DNA from: Clitopilus passeckerianus
Taxonomy: Eukaryota > Basidiomycota > Agaricomycetes > Agaricales > Entolomataceae
Direction of reading: 5' to 3'
Assembly: GCA_944990035.1 (NCBI GenBank)
Contig: CALYLX010000142.1
Location: 1,550,001-1,614,000, forward strand
Length of the DNA stretch: 64,000 bases
Every line of letters starts with the position of its first letter. Positions within the stretch are counted from its first letter, which is position 1. Under the pieces are notes generated by a model. It was not told the DNA's origin, did no database searches, and saw nothing but the letters and a program-made list of their open reading frames with translations. Below, one piece after another: positions 1 to 12,527 of the stretch. A program made the position numbers and the translations under genes.

Positions 1-317
1 TGTCATTCTGAACCTGGGTATTGCGCCGGGCTTCCAGAAGCAGGACTACAAGAATCTCAAGTTCCCTGCAACGATGTTGGTGGACTACGTGAGGATATAC
101 CAACGAGATGGGACGAAGAATGGAGTCACTTGTGATCCACCCCATCATCCAACTTCTGATTACATTGACAAGTACGTTCCTTGACTTCTCGACCCAGTCA
201 TTTGCTTAAACAAAGGATCTTAGACACATGACGGCATATACCAACGCCAACCTGACACAATGGGCCAAGGCTGGATATACATTCCCTCGGAATTCAAAGT
301 ATACCGGATGTTCATAA
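1..317 (+). CDS. SKN1/KRE6-type beta-glucan synthesis protein, 3' end (partial)
   Basis: C-terminal end of a GH16-like SKN1/KRE6 family protein, a type II membrane protein of the secretory pathway needed for beta-1,6-glucan in the fungal wall. The reading frame is open from base 1 and carries the family's terminal signature: NLGIAPGFQKQDY, FPATMLVDYVRIYQR, then a Cys followed by DPPHHPTSDYI. An intron at 172-223 (GTACGT...TTAG) joins to a last exon reading HMTAYTNANLTQWAKAGY and ending GCS-stop at 315-317. The catalytic GH16 core and the membrane anchor lie left of the window, so length and start cannot be judged. The match to the family C-terminus is strong; the exact paralogue is not resolvable. 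Confidence 0.88.
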
Positions 318-1128
318 ATCGCCATACCATCAGGAACGTAGACGATGAATACTCGACGTTTGACGACCAGCTACGACAACCATTACTTTCACTCAAGATG
401 CCAATCCTTTTGCAACGCATAGTAAAATTAAATGACCCACGGTTGGAATACCACAGCATTTGTAGAGCTCCTATCCCCCTCCTCATTACCACGATCCCCT
501 GGAGTCCCTTGGACGCCCATTTGGATTCCGCACAGCTTGCTTCTTCTGGATAGGACATCAACCTTAATTTCTACGACTCTTGCACTTTCCGAATACTTGC
601 ATATCTCATATCCTTTTACATGATATTTATGACATTATAATTCCCCCTTTTTTCTCCACGTTGCATTGATACTCTATGGACGAGGAGTTGTACTATCGAC
701 TCAGCTTTGTTGGACACTATAGTCGATGTTTCTTTTCTTCTACGATTCTTGATACTGGCCTATGTAAATAGGCGGTTGGAATATAGAAAAGCCTCTAAAA
801 AGCCATTGCTAAAACAGCTATAGAGTGGCCTGCCGAGTCGGCCACAAATTTAGAAGCAACCCTGTTGGAACACAGCAATAGGCAGAGCCTGTTGGATCTC
901 TCAGGTTTCCCGAAACGGCGTAAAAGCGAAAGCTGAGTCTCTGGGCTAGCAGGGCCAGGTGGGCCAGGTTCGGCTGCTTGGCTGGCCTCATCAGAAATTT
1001 CCATTCTGGACAGCGGCGCTAAACGTCGCGCTTGTGATCTTGAGGCTCTTGACCTTCACGTTGTGCATGCATCTACCATACTTCAGGCTACTGCTGCCCT
1101 ATAGACGACGCTTGGAATCATCGTGAAG
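318..1128. other. Intergenic: 3' flank of the glucan gene and 5' flank of the SUMO protease gene
   Basis: No coding frame here has codon structure or family similarity that I recognise; the open frames are short and overlap each other on both strands. It probably holds the 3' UTR of the upstream gene and the promoter of the gene starting near 1129. No clear TATA box was seen. Confidence 0.5.
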
Positions 1129-4100
1129 ATGAATCAAGAAGACCGAAAGAGTGTGCAAAGGTTGCATACCAGCCACCAGCAACAGCCAGGGGCATCAACC
1201 AGCAGAGCCAGTGAACGGAATGGGCAAGCCATACCGAACACCGCGAAAGGAGCCATGTTCGTATCCTTCTTCTTCCTTAGGTCTTAATTTTGCATTCTTT
1301 ATTTAATTCAAACCGGACAGAGGCTGGAAGAAAGAACCTACCGCAATTCCAATTCCTTCAAATAATCAGGTATGTACTTCTCAGGGTTTGCGGTGCTCTA
1401 CTGCATTCTATTCAGTAAAGATATAAGTTCTGAGTTCTACTTTATCTATAGCCTAGACAGCGCAAATCAGTTGGCAATTCAATGTACACAAGGTCCATTA
1501 TGAGCTCGGCTTCGAAGCGGCATAATGGCCGAGAATCGTCTGGGAACCCTACTGCGAGGCAAACAGATTTAACCCACTATAAGCCCAACAAACGTCCGAA
1601 GCAGGCACATGAAGATGCAGATGGAAGGAGGGTAGCTGCGCGAGGTGTGTGAGTTGGTCCCCATCTGTGTATTATCTGACAATAGGCGCGGAATGGTTGT
1701 AGGCAACCCTGAATACGCCTCTAAACTGCCAATTGCCCCGGAGTGGGACGAACCCATTTACGTAGACGAGGATATGACTCGTTCAGATCCACTCAATATC
1801 GATGGAAGTCGAGGCGCTACAGTAATCGACATGGACGACCAACCTCTCTTGATTCTACATGACAAGGGCAAGCAGCGTGAACAAACCCCAGCAAGGTCCA
1901 AACGAACCAGACCTGTCATTGCGGACGATGAAGACGATAGCGACGGCGTAGAAATCCTACCGCACCCCCCGCAGAGCACGAAATCTGCTCCTCCAACTTC
2001 CTGGCGTGGGCGAGCCTCGGCCAACGGAAGAATAACGTCACCTCACCAGTCCCCGCAGAGAGGGACATCCTCACCCATCGAAGACTTTACACCCTCACCT
2101 CACCCTCAGCAGAAGTTGCCGTCGCCGAAGAAGAGGAAGACTGTTAACATGACGAATGCAACCCCAGAGATTACTCCGGGAACGGTCATGAGCATGGTTA
2201 AGAAACTGGATAACCAACAAGACCCAGACCCGAACTCGAAAGGTCCCCATCTAGATCTGCGCCACGTCGGGCTGAAGAAAGGGATGAAGGGCAAGGTATG
2301 ACTGGCTTTTCTTTCGTTGGCTTGCCCCGGTCGATTCATACAATCCATAGTCACAAGCTTCCAAGAAACAAGAAAATAATATATTCAAACCTACGTCGAA
2401 ACCCACGCCGGCCCCAGCCGACGTGTTATCTGCTCCCTCCCTTGTTCCTCCGGGGACTAAATCTCCTTACTGGGCTTCCGCCAACCCTAACTCCATTCAC
2501 CTCAAGCGGTTCTATCTTGGAGACAAAAGACTCGACGCCTTCGATGGCTGGATCTTAAATTGGGGCGACGGGGATGAAATAGTGGTCAGGGCAGGTGACC
2601 TGCCAGATGCCGAGAAATACTCTTTTAACGCATTGACGGAGATCGGATACGTTTGTGTTCGTTTGTGTCTCTTTGACGACTCCTAGGTATGAGCTGACAG
2701 AATATCCGTGGTAGTATCTACCTTTGCGGGAGGTTGAGGACGCCACGGAGGAACTTTCTATGAAACTTGTAACTGAGAAGTCAAGACGAAGATTTCCTGG
2801 AGCTGATTCCTATTTCACCATGGGTTTGACTTTCGCGTTTCTTTTCGTTCGGTCAGAGGTTGATGGAGCTTCATCGCACAGGTGACAGCAACGCTGGTAC
2901 TCTTGTCCTCTCGTTTGACAGGATGCATTCTCGCTGGAATCCAATGTTGTATGAAGAATTCGTCGAATGGATGAGAGAAAGAAAACCGTCCAAAAATTCA
3001 ATGATGGCTTTAGGGTAAAGCGGCAATTTCGATCTCTTCCGTAGTAGAAGATTGCTAAATCATGGGCAGACCTTCCGGCTGCACATCCATGCTATCGACA
3101 GCTGAAACCAAGCACGAAATGTGGGCGCACCGTTATGCATCCAAGCTCCACCCTGCAACCATGCCCCGCCCTCGCCCTCTCAAACGGGCGCATTCGGGAG
3201 ATGAAACCCTGGACGAGCGAACTCCACCTGCAGGACAGCAGACCCTTGAGGATTCACTGAGCCGTGGCGTATCCCACTCTCGCCAACCTTCTCGGGCTAC
3301 GTGAGTCTATGCTCCACATTTTCCATGTTGCGTCACTAAATTGTTCGTCCCAGAACCGAAGAAACATCCGGCACGGAAGTATCCCTCCGCAGATCGGGTA
3401 GGATACGGCCCACTCCAGTTCGCAGGTCCCCTCCACCGAATCTAGATGAGGTGTAAGTTGCTCCAACTTGGCCTTGAATACCCGCTGAATTTTCATCGAT
3501 GTAGCATCCTTTGTTATCCTCAGGGTGTACCTGGAGCTATCAACATAACAGTGGGGGATCTTGGCAGGCTAGGGCCATCCGAATATCTGAACGATACGCT
3601 GATCGAGTTTGGTCTTAAGTATGTGATGGAAACTTTTTGGCCCCCATACGTTCTGATATCTTTGACCAAGACTGTGGCTTCACCGGCTTGAGAAAATGAA
3701 CCCGGAACTGGCAAACCAGATCCACGTTTTTAGCTCTTTCTTCTACAAGAAGCTAAATCGGAAAAAGTATGTCAATCCCGTGTGCTGTCTCTGAATCATC
3801 GCCCATCCATGTTTCTTTTTAGCTTCGAAGAAGGGTACGAGAGTGTGAAAAAATGGACAGCGAAGGTTGATATCTTCAGCAAGAAATACATAGTCGTTCC
3901 TATCAATGAGAAGTATTTACTTTTTCTTTCTCTTTTTATTATAGCTTACCATTCCTTAGTCTTCACTGGTACCTCGCCATAATATATCACCCCGAATATG
4001 TTCTACTTCCTCCACCCCCTCCCGTTGTGAAGGAGCCAAAGACACGGTCTCGGAAGAGCCTCGCTGCATCTGATCCTCCAGCGGAAGTTCAAGATCCTTC

Positions 4101-5562
4101 TCCAAGTTCCGCTCAACCCCAACAAGAATCTGCCAGTGACGTGAACCCATTGGCAACAAAGCGGTCTGATCCCGTAGAAGGGCCGATAACCACGACAACT
4201 ACGCCGCCGGAACCCGTATCACCCCTTTCTGTCGCAGACCCCTCTTCAGAAAGTAACGAGGCGGCTATAACTCAAGATTTTCTTCCAATGGCGGTCGATG
4301 ATCATTCGCAAACGCCCCATGGGAGTGAGGCTGCTGACGAGGCATCCGTCACGAACCTCCTCATCTTTCCTTCCGGATGCCGTGCAGAAATCGTTTCCCA
4401 CGAGTCCAGTAGATCCGGTAGTCCAATGCCTGACCAGCAAGAGCCCGCACAGACGGACAAGGAAGAATCTAGCCGGGAAGCTACTCTCCCTATTTCGCGA
4501 GATATTGAAATGGATGTGGATCAGCCTGCAGGGGTCAGTGATGACATTAGGGCCGTATCCCCTACTGTTTCGGATATGGGAACCAGATCATCTCCTCCAC
4601 AAGCTACCTCTCCTGATGTCCAAATGCAAGATCAGCCCAATGCAGACACCATGAACATTGACATACTGAGCGAAGGCGAGCCTGAAGGAGGAGTTACTGG
4701 TGTGTCGCCAACACGATTTTACAGCTCCAAAGCAAAACAATCCTCCAACGGCCGAAAGGCCAACCATCCACCAATTGTACTAACCGATGAAGAATCGATG
4801 CAAATCAAGGAGGAATCCGAGCCCGAGGACACTACTACCTCAGAGACAGTGTAAGCTTGAATTTGTGGGGTGCAAGGCACGCCTCTGAAATTGGCCCATT
4901 CACAGGACATACATCTTCACTATGGACTCCCTCGGCTCCAGACACCCTCAGGCGATCAAGCAGCTTTCCAAGTATCTGCAGTTCGAGGCTGAAGCTAAGA
5001 AGGGAATCCAGGAGTCAAGTCAAGCCGTGGGGAAGCAAGCATTTGTAAGTTTTACAGCTCGGCAAATGGATCTGATTTCTCAACCACGTTTATGGGCAGG
5101 TTCCTGCTCAACCAAATTTCTGCGACTGTGGCCTATACCTGCTTCACTTTACGGAAACGTTTATGACCGATCCAGATAAATATGCCACTATCATCAAGGT
5201 AAAGAGAATCACCTTTTTTCAATATTGACGTTGATCAAAATTACCTTTTCAAGCAACCCAAGACCAGCATACCAGCGGAAGAGCGTAAAAGGGTTTGGCA
5301 CGACACCAAGCCCGCTGGCATGCGCGAGTCGCTGAGAACGGAAATCATAGGTCTAGCGACCGAATGGAAAGCCACCAGGGAGAAGGCAAAAGAGAAGGTC
5401 GAAGGTGGTGAAGCTACTGTCGAGACAGTCCAATCTTCGGATGACGAAGTTGACATTGTGGCAACCAATATGCCTCCAACACCTATCAACGGAAAAGGTG
5501 GTAAAGGAAAGGCCGCTCCTTCTGCCCCGGTCAGGGGGAAAGCTGCACGGCTGAGAGGATGA
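1129..5562 (+). CDS. Ulp2/SENP6-7-type SUMO protease (C48 cysteine peptidase)
   Basis: Multi-exon gene for a Ulp-type cysteine protease that cleaves SUMO isopeptide bonds, probably nuclear. The N-terminal half is disordered with a basic patch (SPKKRKTV, near 2125). The catalytic domain starts near 3530 (GPSEYLNDTLIEFGLK). The His block is VPINENLHWYLAIIY across an intron ending at 3960. The Asp block is FTMDSLGSRHPQAIKQL at about 4915. The Gln/Cys block is VPAQPNFCDCGLYLLHF near 5105. About 280 acidic, low-complexity residues separate the His and Asp blocks; such a split catalytic domain marks the Ulp2/SENP6/SENP7 branch rather than Ulp1. The tail is Gly/Lys-rich and ends at TGA 5560-5562. 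Start and first exons are uncertain: joining the ATG at 1129 to exon 1321-1369 in frame needs a weak donor near 1161, whereas exons 1321-1369, 1452-1648 and the next join cleanly (donor GTGAGT at 1649). Confidence 0.88.
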
Positions 5563-5984
5563 GAGGCCATCTTCACTCCCGATATTCATTATTATACCTT
5601 ACGCGCTCAAGCCTGTTGACTGTCAGTCTTATTGAGTCTGGGCTTCTAATCCATACTTAGCCACACCTTATTTCCTTGAAGTGCTCTTTCACATTTAACA
5701 TCCGTCATTCGCATAGCATAAGAATTATATCAGTCATTGCATTTTCTCATTTTTCTTCAGCCGCGATTTCTATGCACATTGAATTCGGATTATAGTCTAC
5801 ATTTATGTGTGGCAAACTTGTGTTACAAAGTTTAAAAAAAATCAACAGAAAGGGAAAGGACGGAACTTCTGCGAATACCAAGGGGAGAAACGGAATGATA
5901 GAAGTTGAAAGCGGTGGACTAATTAGAAGCATTAAGCAGAGATTTCGAGAAGAAGTAAGAGGTCGGATATGTTCAAGGGTGAAA
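5563..5984. other. Intergenic between convergent genes
   Basis: AT-richer stretch between the stop of the plus-strand SUMO protease and the stop of the minus-strand membrane protein. It should contain the 3' UTRs and poly(A) sites of both. No further gene is supported. Confidence 0.5.
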
Positions 5985-7967
5985 TCATTGGGCCACCCCA
6001 TAACTGACATCAGCGGAGGCCAGTGAAGGCGAGTTCGTATGCCTACTCCTTTCCCTCTCCTTCAAAACAAACAACCGGGGGCTACTTGGGCTTCTTCCAT
6101 CTGCTGGGGATTTGGGCAATCCCAACAGCGCCTCAGGAGGATACTGGATCGCTGATTCAAAGCTCATTGACCTCTTCATATTCAGCGTTGTCCTTGGCGA
6201 GACGAAGGGCGAGCTGAGATTGACAGATGCATGTTCGTCGTGGAATGGGTCTGCGGAGATGGAGGAGAACGTCATCGAGACTGGACCTTTTGGAACATCG
6301 GGAGGTGGTCGGAGGTGGCCCCGTGACGGCCAGCGCTTGATGCCGGCGGGGGATGGTGGGGTCGAGACAAGTACAGTAGGAGGAAGCTGAGGTGACGGGA
6401 GAGGGATAGTGGGAGACGAGGGACGACGTGCAAAAGCTTGGATGAGAAGGTTCGGCCCGTGCGGCACAGGGTCACTTTGGTGGCTGCTCCGGCTGGACTG
6501 GGAAGCTGCCATGTTGAGCATGCCCTCTATATCCAAAGAGTTCAAGGATAGTCGGTCTCCATTTGGAATCACGGTATGCGTGCTGCGCGGTGAAAGCGGA
6601 TCCTCTGGAAGAGGCTGCGCCCACGAAGCCAAGCTATCGCGGGTTTTGGAAGATGTTCCGGGAGAATAGAGTTTGCCAACGGATGTGTAGAGCGGGTTGC
6701 GAACAATCTCTGCTGATGCTAAGCTTCCGGGCGAGGTAGTAGTTGTAGCGATCGGGGAGACGCCTGGAGACGACCATGAATATGGTAGAGGGTGGCCAGC
6801 GACTGGTGAGGGAGTCGGAGATGTTGGAGGCTGGAGGAGGAAGCCCTGGAGCTGAGGTGATGGTGCCTTTCGAGCCGCCCCGGTAGGTGAAGGGTAGCGG
6901 GATAGAATTGGGGAGTTGCGGGGAGAAGCAGCCTGCTGGAACCCCTTTTCTGTGAGGACTGGCTCAAATTCCGGGTCATTTGCTTGGCGGCGCCGCTTTC
7001 TGCGTTCGCGGAGGATGAAAGCAAATAGGCAGACTGCAACAGAAAGGACGGAGCCACCTGCAATGGCACTTCCAATGATGATAGCACTACGGGAGCAATG
7101 TTAGCAACTGCGTGGTTGGGAAGTACAAGAGACCGATACATACCGGGAGACTCTTGGCGAGGACGATGCAGCAGTGTCTTCGGGACCATCTCCAGGCATC
7201 ACACTCGAATAGTTATTCGCGTTGAGACAGGACGTGGTTGTCGAGTTGTCACCTTCCACTGTAGAGTAGATTGTAAGATATACATGAACCTTCGTCATCA
7301 CGAGATACGTACCGACGAGAAGAGGAGAAGTTTCTCGGTGACCGTGGTTGTCGTCGAAGAGCATCACAATCTGTTTGCTCCGTTCAAAGCTCATCGTGTA
7401 GGCTGCAACTCCAGATACCGGGTCATCGGCCGTAAGATTTAAAGTACTTGAAAATCCCTTCGGGTTGTATACTCGCACACTAGGCGCCTGTTTGATAGTT
7501 GTGGTGTCGTAAGTCAATGCAAAGGTACCGCATTGGACGAGGGTGTCGTTGAAATTGTATCGCCGGGTTTGGACTGAGAGCTGGGGCATGCAAGAGGCGC
7601 CACTCGTAGGAGAATGAAGTACTCTGAAGATATCAGAGACTTTTGCAACGTTCTCCCCAGCTTCATCGTCCAATGTGGCGACGAAGTTAGTGCCCTCTGC
7701 AAGCGGAAGCACAGCGGTGAAGACGCCTGCAAACGAGCCTGATGCATCTTTGGTAATGGTAGGAAGTGGGATTGCAATAGGCGTCGAGTTGAATGGGATA
7801 ATGTTCAACCATTTCGGAACTGCTTCAGCATTGGCCCGTCCAGAGATATTGATAGTGACCGGTTGACATTGCTCCACCTGAGAAAGCTGAAGTTTGAAAT
7901 CAAGAGAAAGGACGACCCGCGATCCGAAAGCAAGGAAGCCCAGCACCAAAACGGTGAAAAAATGCAT
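5985..7967 (-). CDS. Single-pass type I membrane protein, fungal, unknown function
   Basis: Predicted secreted-ectodomain membrane protein. The start at 7967 (MHFFTVLVLGFLAFG...) gives a good signal peptide; an upstream in-frame ATG at 8069 also exists. The ectodomain is Thr/Ser/Asn-rich with several N-glycosylation sequons (NISG, NFND, NLTA) and a few Cys, resembling the paired beta-sandwich ectodomains common in Agaricomycete membrane proteins. After introns near 7260-7320 and 7085-7140, a single transmembrane helix (IIIGSAIAGGSVLSVAVCLF) is encoded at about 7013-7086, followed at once by a basic stop-transfer patch (RERRKRRRQ). The cytoplasmic tail is long, Ser/Pro-rich and probably disordered. 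Stop at 5985. No enzymatic motif is visible. It could be a wall or stress sensor (signal peptide, Ser/Thr-rich ectodomain, TM, disordered tail), but this is inference from architecture only. Confidence 0.75.
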
Positions 7968-9390
7968 GTGGAATGGCCAACACACGCGTAAGAAAGAGGG
8001 CAGTCCAGCCGCTCCGTGGAAAGGCGGAAGGGAGAAGAAGAGAGAAAGGAAGAAAGACCAGCAACACAACGCCCAAGAGTGGCCTAATGATGATATTCTA
8101 CACGGGGTCTATACAACCTGTAACCATGGAGGTCATTCCATTCCTTTGGTTGCTAGACAGGGATTTCCAGAAAAAGAGACCAAGGGCGTTCAGGGCGTTC
8201 TCGGTGAACAATCTCCCCTCATTGTCCGACATCTATAATGAAAGAATCGATCACGCTGAACCTCAAGTATCGCTTGTATTGGGTTTTGACGCAGGAGCAC
8301 TGGAATGATCGACAAGCCATTGGCCTCCTCGACCGTGGGCGTTGTCAAATACTAAGGGCCGCGCTGCGCACGGCATTGCCCGCTACCGTTTGAATCTAAT
8401 GCATGCATTGAAATACAAGTACATAAATTTGCACCCAGTAATAAACAATAGAAACACAAAAGCTCGGATTTGAATAGTCCTGAAGAACAAGGTACAGGGA
8501 TTGTGCAGAGACTAGAAGTCGACATTGGGCAAAAGAAAAAGTAGATCCTGGAGAGAATATTCCGAAATAGGAAACTGCACTTGACCAAAAATCGTATTCA
8601 AGGGAGCTGGCTGATTATTGAGCAGGAACATGACTGTTCTTTGAGGAGTACTGTTTGAATGATGTTCGATGGAAAGCTGTCGGACATAAATGCGGAGTCT
8701 GTAATTGGATTACATACGAGTTCGGCCCGCATTCAAAATTTTTGATCGCGCACCAAAACGTGAATCCATCGGCCCCTATAACCCACTACCTAAGGTAGCG
8801 GGAAATCTCACGCTGATCGCAGTCACGTGGAACGAAGCATTGACAGGAATGCCGGTCCGGGTTTCCCACGTTTGCTTCTACAGTGGCCCAGTGAGTGTCT
8901 GTCCTCGCCAACCAGATAGTACCTCAGCGACCCCCTTCAGAACAACTCAAGACCTCCGACGGGGGCAGGAAAACCTGCCCCGCTCACCCTTTCTTCACCC
9001 GGACACAAGTGTTTTACTCGGGCCGCTCATCAGTTTCATGCTCCAAGGAAACCTTGCTTTTGAAAGTTGTGTGAAGCAATGTATCTCACTCTTTGTTGGG
9101 ATTGCAATCTCCATCTGCGAGACATAGCAGGCCAACTGGATCAAGCTCAAGACTTGTCTGGCCACGCTCCTTAGGAAGCCAGAGAATGGTGCTAGTAGCC
9201 TGATATTCCATCTGGTTATACCACTACGCTCTACTCTACACACTCCACTGAAAACGGCACGATACTAGTAGAGCAGGTCTTCCCGAATCTCGAGCCTAGC
9301 AAGCTTCAGTTCGTTGCCCATACGAGCTTGAACTCTGCGTTCGCCTTCGCTGGCATTGTGCTTGACTCCCTCCACCGTCGCGGTTGGGCT
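7968..9390. other. Intergenic; no supported gene
   Basis: About 1.4 kb between the divergent-side promoter of the membrane protein and a dispersed repeat. Several open frames up to 140 codons occur on both strands, but they overlap, have no recognisable motifs and show no splice-consistent extension. I regard them as chance. Confidence 0.45.
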
Positions 9391-9890
9391 TGATTTAACT
9401 CAACCAGCTTCTCGTGAAGGCAGTCATGATCGCATCGACCTAGCTTTGCCTTTGAAGATAAGAAAGAACATGAACTCACGGCGAGGCTCCTATGACGCCA
9501 AGTCGTGATGCATTGACTGTGGGCTCCCAATTCAGGGCTGATTGTCATGTCCATTCTAAACCGTGCGTCGCATGAAATGCTGCATTCCTTTCAGTCTCTG
9601 GGATTCATCCTTCTCCGGGGTGTTCACACAGCTCCCACCCGGTCGCCGTCATACCCAGCCCGTTTTTACGCGAGGCGCATCACAGTATAAACACGGTTAG
9701 GTCACTGGATTAGTTCAAGAACAAAGTCTAGAACTGCGTTCCATAAACAACGACCAACTGAGAATGAGCACAATACGAGTCAAGGGAATCTCGACCAAAT
9801 TCGTGTCTTGGATTTCCGTGTGGCAACCATAACATTTCTGGAGTAAGGCTAGCCCACGGCGGAGGATGGCAGGGTCGGAATTCTTGCGAG
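9391..9890 (+). repeat. Dispersed repeat, copy A
   Basis: About 0.5 kb that aligns over most of its length with 24650-25175 in the same orientation and with 53385-53800 in reverse. Shared blocks include CCCAATTCAGGGCTGA, TCTGGGATTCATCCTTCTCC and CAACGACCAACT.AGAATGAG. Divergence is moderate (roughly one difference per 5-8 bases by eye). No long ORF is shared between copies, and I could not define terminal repeats or target-site duplications. It may be a MITE or solo-LTR-like relic. Confidence 0.7.
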
Positions 9891-10048
9891 ACGAAAAAGG
9901 TTCAGCTCTCACATGCCCATCTCATATCTCATCTCTTTCGTACCGAACTAAGAGGGTGTTTGTATTCAAATAAAGGACACCACATAGGAAAATGATTGGT
10001 GACCAACAATGACCATCACAGTAATCAAAAAACCAGGATCCGACCCTT

Positions 10049-12527
10049 CTAAGCCATTGCATCGTAGATGACATCTGCTGGGCCCCTTTTTTCGATGCCC
10101 TAAGAATTAAAGAAGACTCATTGTCAGTAAGGCCAAGGAGACTGATACGTATGTGTAATACGTACGCCCTCTTTCCAAGCGATCTGCGCGGTGAATTCGG
10201 TAAGTCCAAAAGACATGACCACATCGTAATCCATTCTGAAATATGTCCGCCCTTTACTGTGGATTGGAGCGAGAGATTTGCAGAGTTCAGCGGTATTGGC
10301 CTTGATCCGGCATAGGGTCGTGTAATTATCTACAACGTAGTTTGTCAGTGTGAAGATCAGACAGCAAAAGATATTGGGGTTGAGATACGAAAGCAAGAGG
10401 AACAGGAAATGCTAACCCTTGTCATCATCCATCCACTGAGGGTCAGATGACCCTCCACGGTACACGACGATGCGCATGCCCACTTCAGTTAATTTGCTCT
10501 GGTTCAGGCGAAGACGCTGATATGAATGTCGAAATTCACGCGTTTCCGAGACTTGTTGGCCCTATTCAATAGAGGTGATCGGGTAGAATCATCTCGGTGA
10601 CTAGTATAGATCAATCTAACCTGGGGCAAAATAGTACTAAACCCGCCTGGCAGCCACTGTCTACCAGCGATGCCAACGTATGCACGGGGTTTTCTTTCAC
10701 GATGGGAGGTGCGGGAGTCGTTGTATAGGCGATCGGCTCGGACACCGCATGCAAATTTGGAGACGCGTACATTGATATAGTGGTCGAGATAGAAGGATGC
10801 AGCGCCATCCGCAACTGCTTTATTTCTTCAGCGGTTATTAGCCGAGTGAAAGCGGCGAGGGAAAGTTAGAACGGGCTCACATATATGTGTCTGGCCGGCA
10901 GACGTCAACGTCAGCAAGGACTGCAGTCCCTTTGACCTGAGCGAACAGATATTTATTGGCAGAGAATCCTCCAACCATGAAAACAGACTTGGACAGGATC
11001 ATTGAGTCTGTCACCCAGGAAAGATACAGACGAACCAACGTACAGCAATTCTCTTCTTAGCCTTCTGCCGTTGTTTGCGTGATAGCATCAATAATACAGT
11101 CCACTGACGGCTGAAAGAAGTTTGCAACCTCAGTTCTAATGGATACCGTGTTACGTTAATGAGAACCATACACTTGAGACCTGCGTGCATACCCTGCAAG
11201 TTTGAGCTGACCAGCTCGAATGTTGACCGATGGGTCGAAGTCTCGGGGCCGGCCGAACCGGATGAACATTGGGTTAGCTGGCTTTTCAAACGTCAGCTTC
11301 CCAGATTGGTCAAACTCGGAAGTCATGGCTTGAACGTCGTCCAAGTATTTGGATCCTCTAAGGCAGCCTAAACCTCGGGTCAGCGTCATGAAGGTAGGGA
11401 AATTAGTGAGAAGGCAAACCATTCAAGAAATCATGAGCACGGCTTGTAACATACACGGATCCCTGCAAGTAGCCTGGATGGCTTCTCAATCGAAGAAGTA
11501 AGAAAGATAAGGAATATCATACAATCTGCGGACGAAATCTCCTCAAACTTTCCTTCGGAAGACTTCCCGTATGCACTGATGTCGACGGTTCCTCCACCAG
11601 CATCAACGATGAGAATACCGTCACCATGCTGCATTGAATATGTACATCAGAGCCACGTTTCGAGAAATAACGTTCACTTAAATACCTTCATAGGCTCGGC
11701 GGTAAGCCCATTCTGGATACAGTAGTGCAGGCTTGCCTCCCCCTCCGTTACGAAGCTAACCCTCCCATGTCCCCATGTCGTATCTGGTATCAAGCCTGCC
11801 AATACTGCCGCCTGTCTCATGCGTTGTTGTTGTAATCCTTCCCAGCCGTTTGGATGGGTAAGCACGTATTCAATGTCAGCCTCGACTGAGTTCCACAGAG
11901 AGGTGCCATTAGCGTTAGTCTCTTGAATGTAGGTCTTTGCGCATCCATAAAGGTATCTCATAAAATCGGCGAAGAGGTCGATAACCGATTTATTGGGTGG
12001 CAGAGCAGCGATTTCATAGTTTATTTCAGACGTCGAAATCGATTGTGGGCGCATGTGGAGTTTAAACCTGCAAGGATCGCCTTTAGGAGGGAGTCCTACC
12101 AGTAATCTAATAGAAAGACGAACCATTGTGCCTGCACCCAGCCTTCCATAACTGCTTGCTCCGTCAGGCTGTCTTGAAGAGCTTCTGCTCCAAAAGCGCG
12201 TGCGTTTCCGTCCCCGTCGTAATATATGATCGTAGGGATCTTGGACTCTCCCCCGTTCTTTTGACCTCGGAATCTGTATGAACATATCATTGAGACGACA
12301 CCACTTATTTGTCACTCGTTCGCAATAGTACCCGGTGACGCGACCGATCTCTGGAACATGCCCAGGATTCAAGATACTTTTTCATCAGAATAACCATCAG
12401 TGACAGTCGAATAAGCCGACACGAGAAAATCATACCTATAAGAGATAGCGCTGTAAGTGGTACCAATATCGAAAGCAAGGACGAGTTTCCTATCGGTGCC
12501 ATTATATGGAGTACGAGTGGGAGACAT
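10049..12527 (-). CDS. Hsp70-like ATPase (HSPA12-type actin-like fold), paralogue A
   Basis: Multi-exon gene for an Hsp70-superfamily nucleotide-binding domain protein of the HSPA12-like fungal family. Start ATG at 12525-12527. The phosphate-1 loop is AFDIGTTYSAISYS (first exon, about residues 18-31). The phosphate-2 loop is LIVDAGGGTVDISAYG (near 11580-11640). The adenosine-binding motif is VGGFSANKYLFAQV (near 10950). The C-terminal strand GIEKRGPADVIYD precedes TAG at 10049-10051. No substrate-binding domain or EEVD tail follows, as is usual for this family, so a canonical chaperone cycle is unlikely. The same architecture, intron layout and C-terminal block recur in the paralogue at 16720-19171. 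These proteins are expanded in basidiomycetes and their clients are unknown. Confidence 0.87.
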
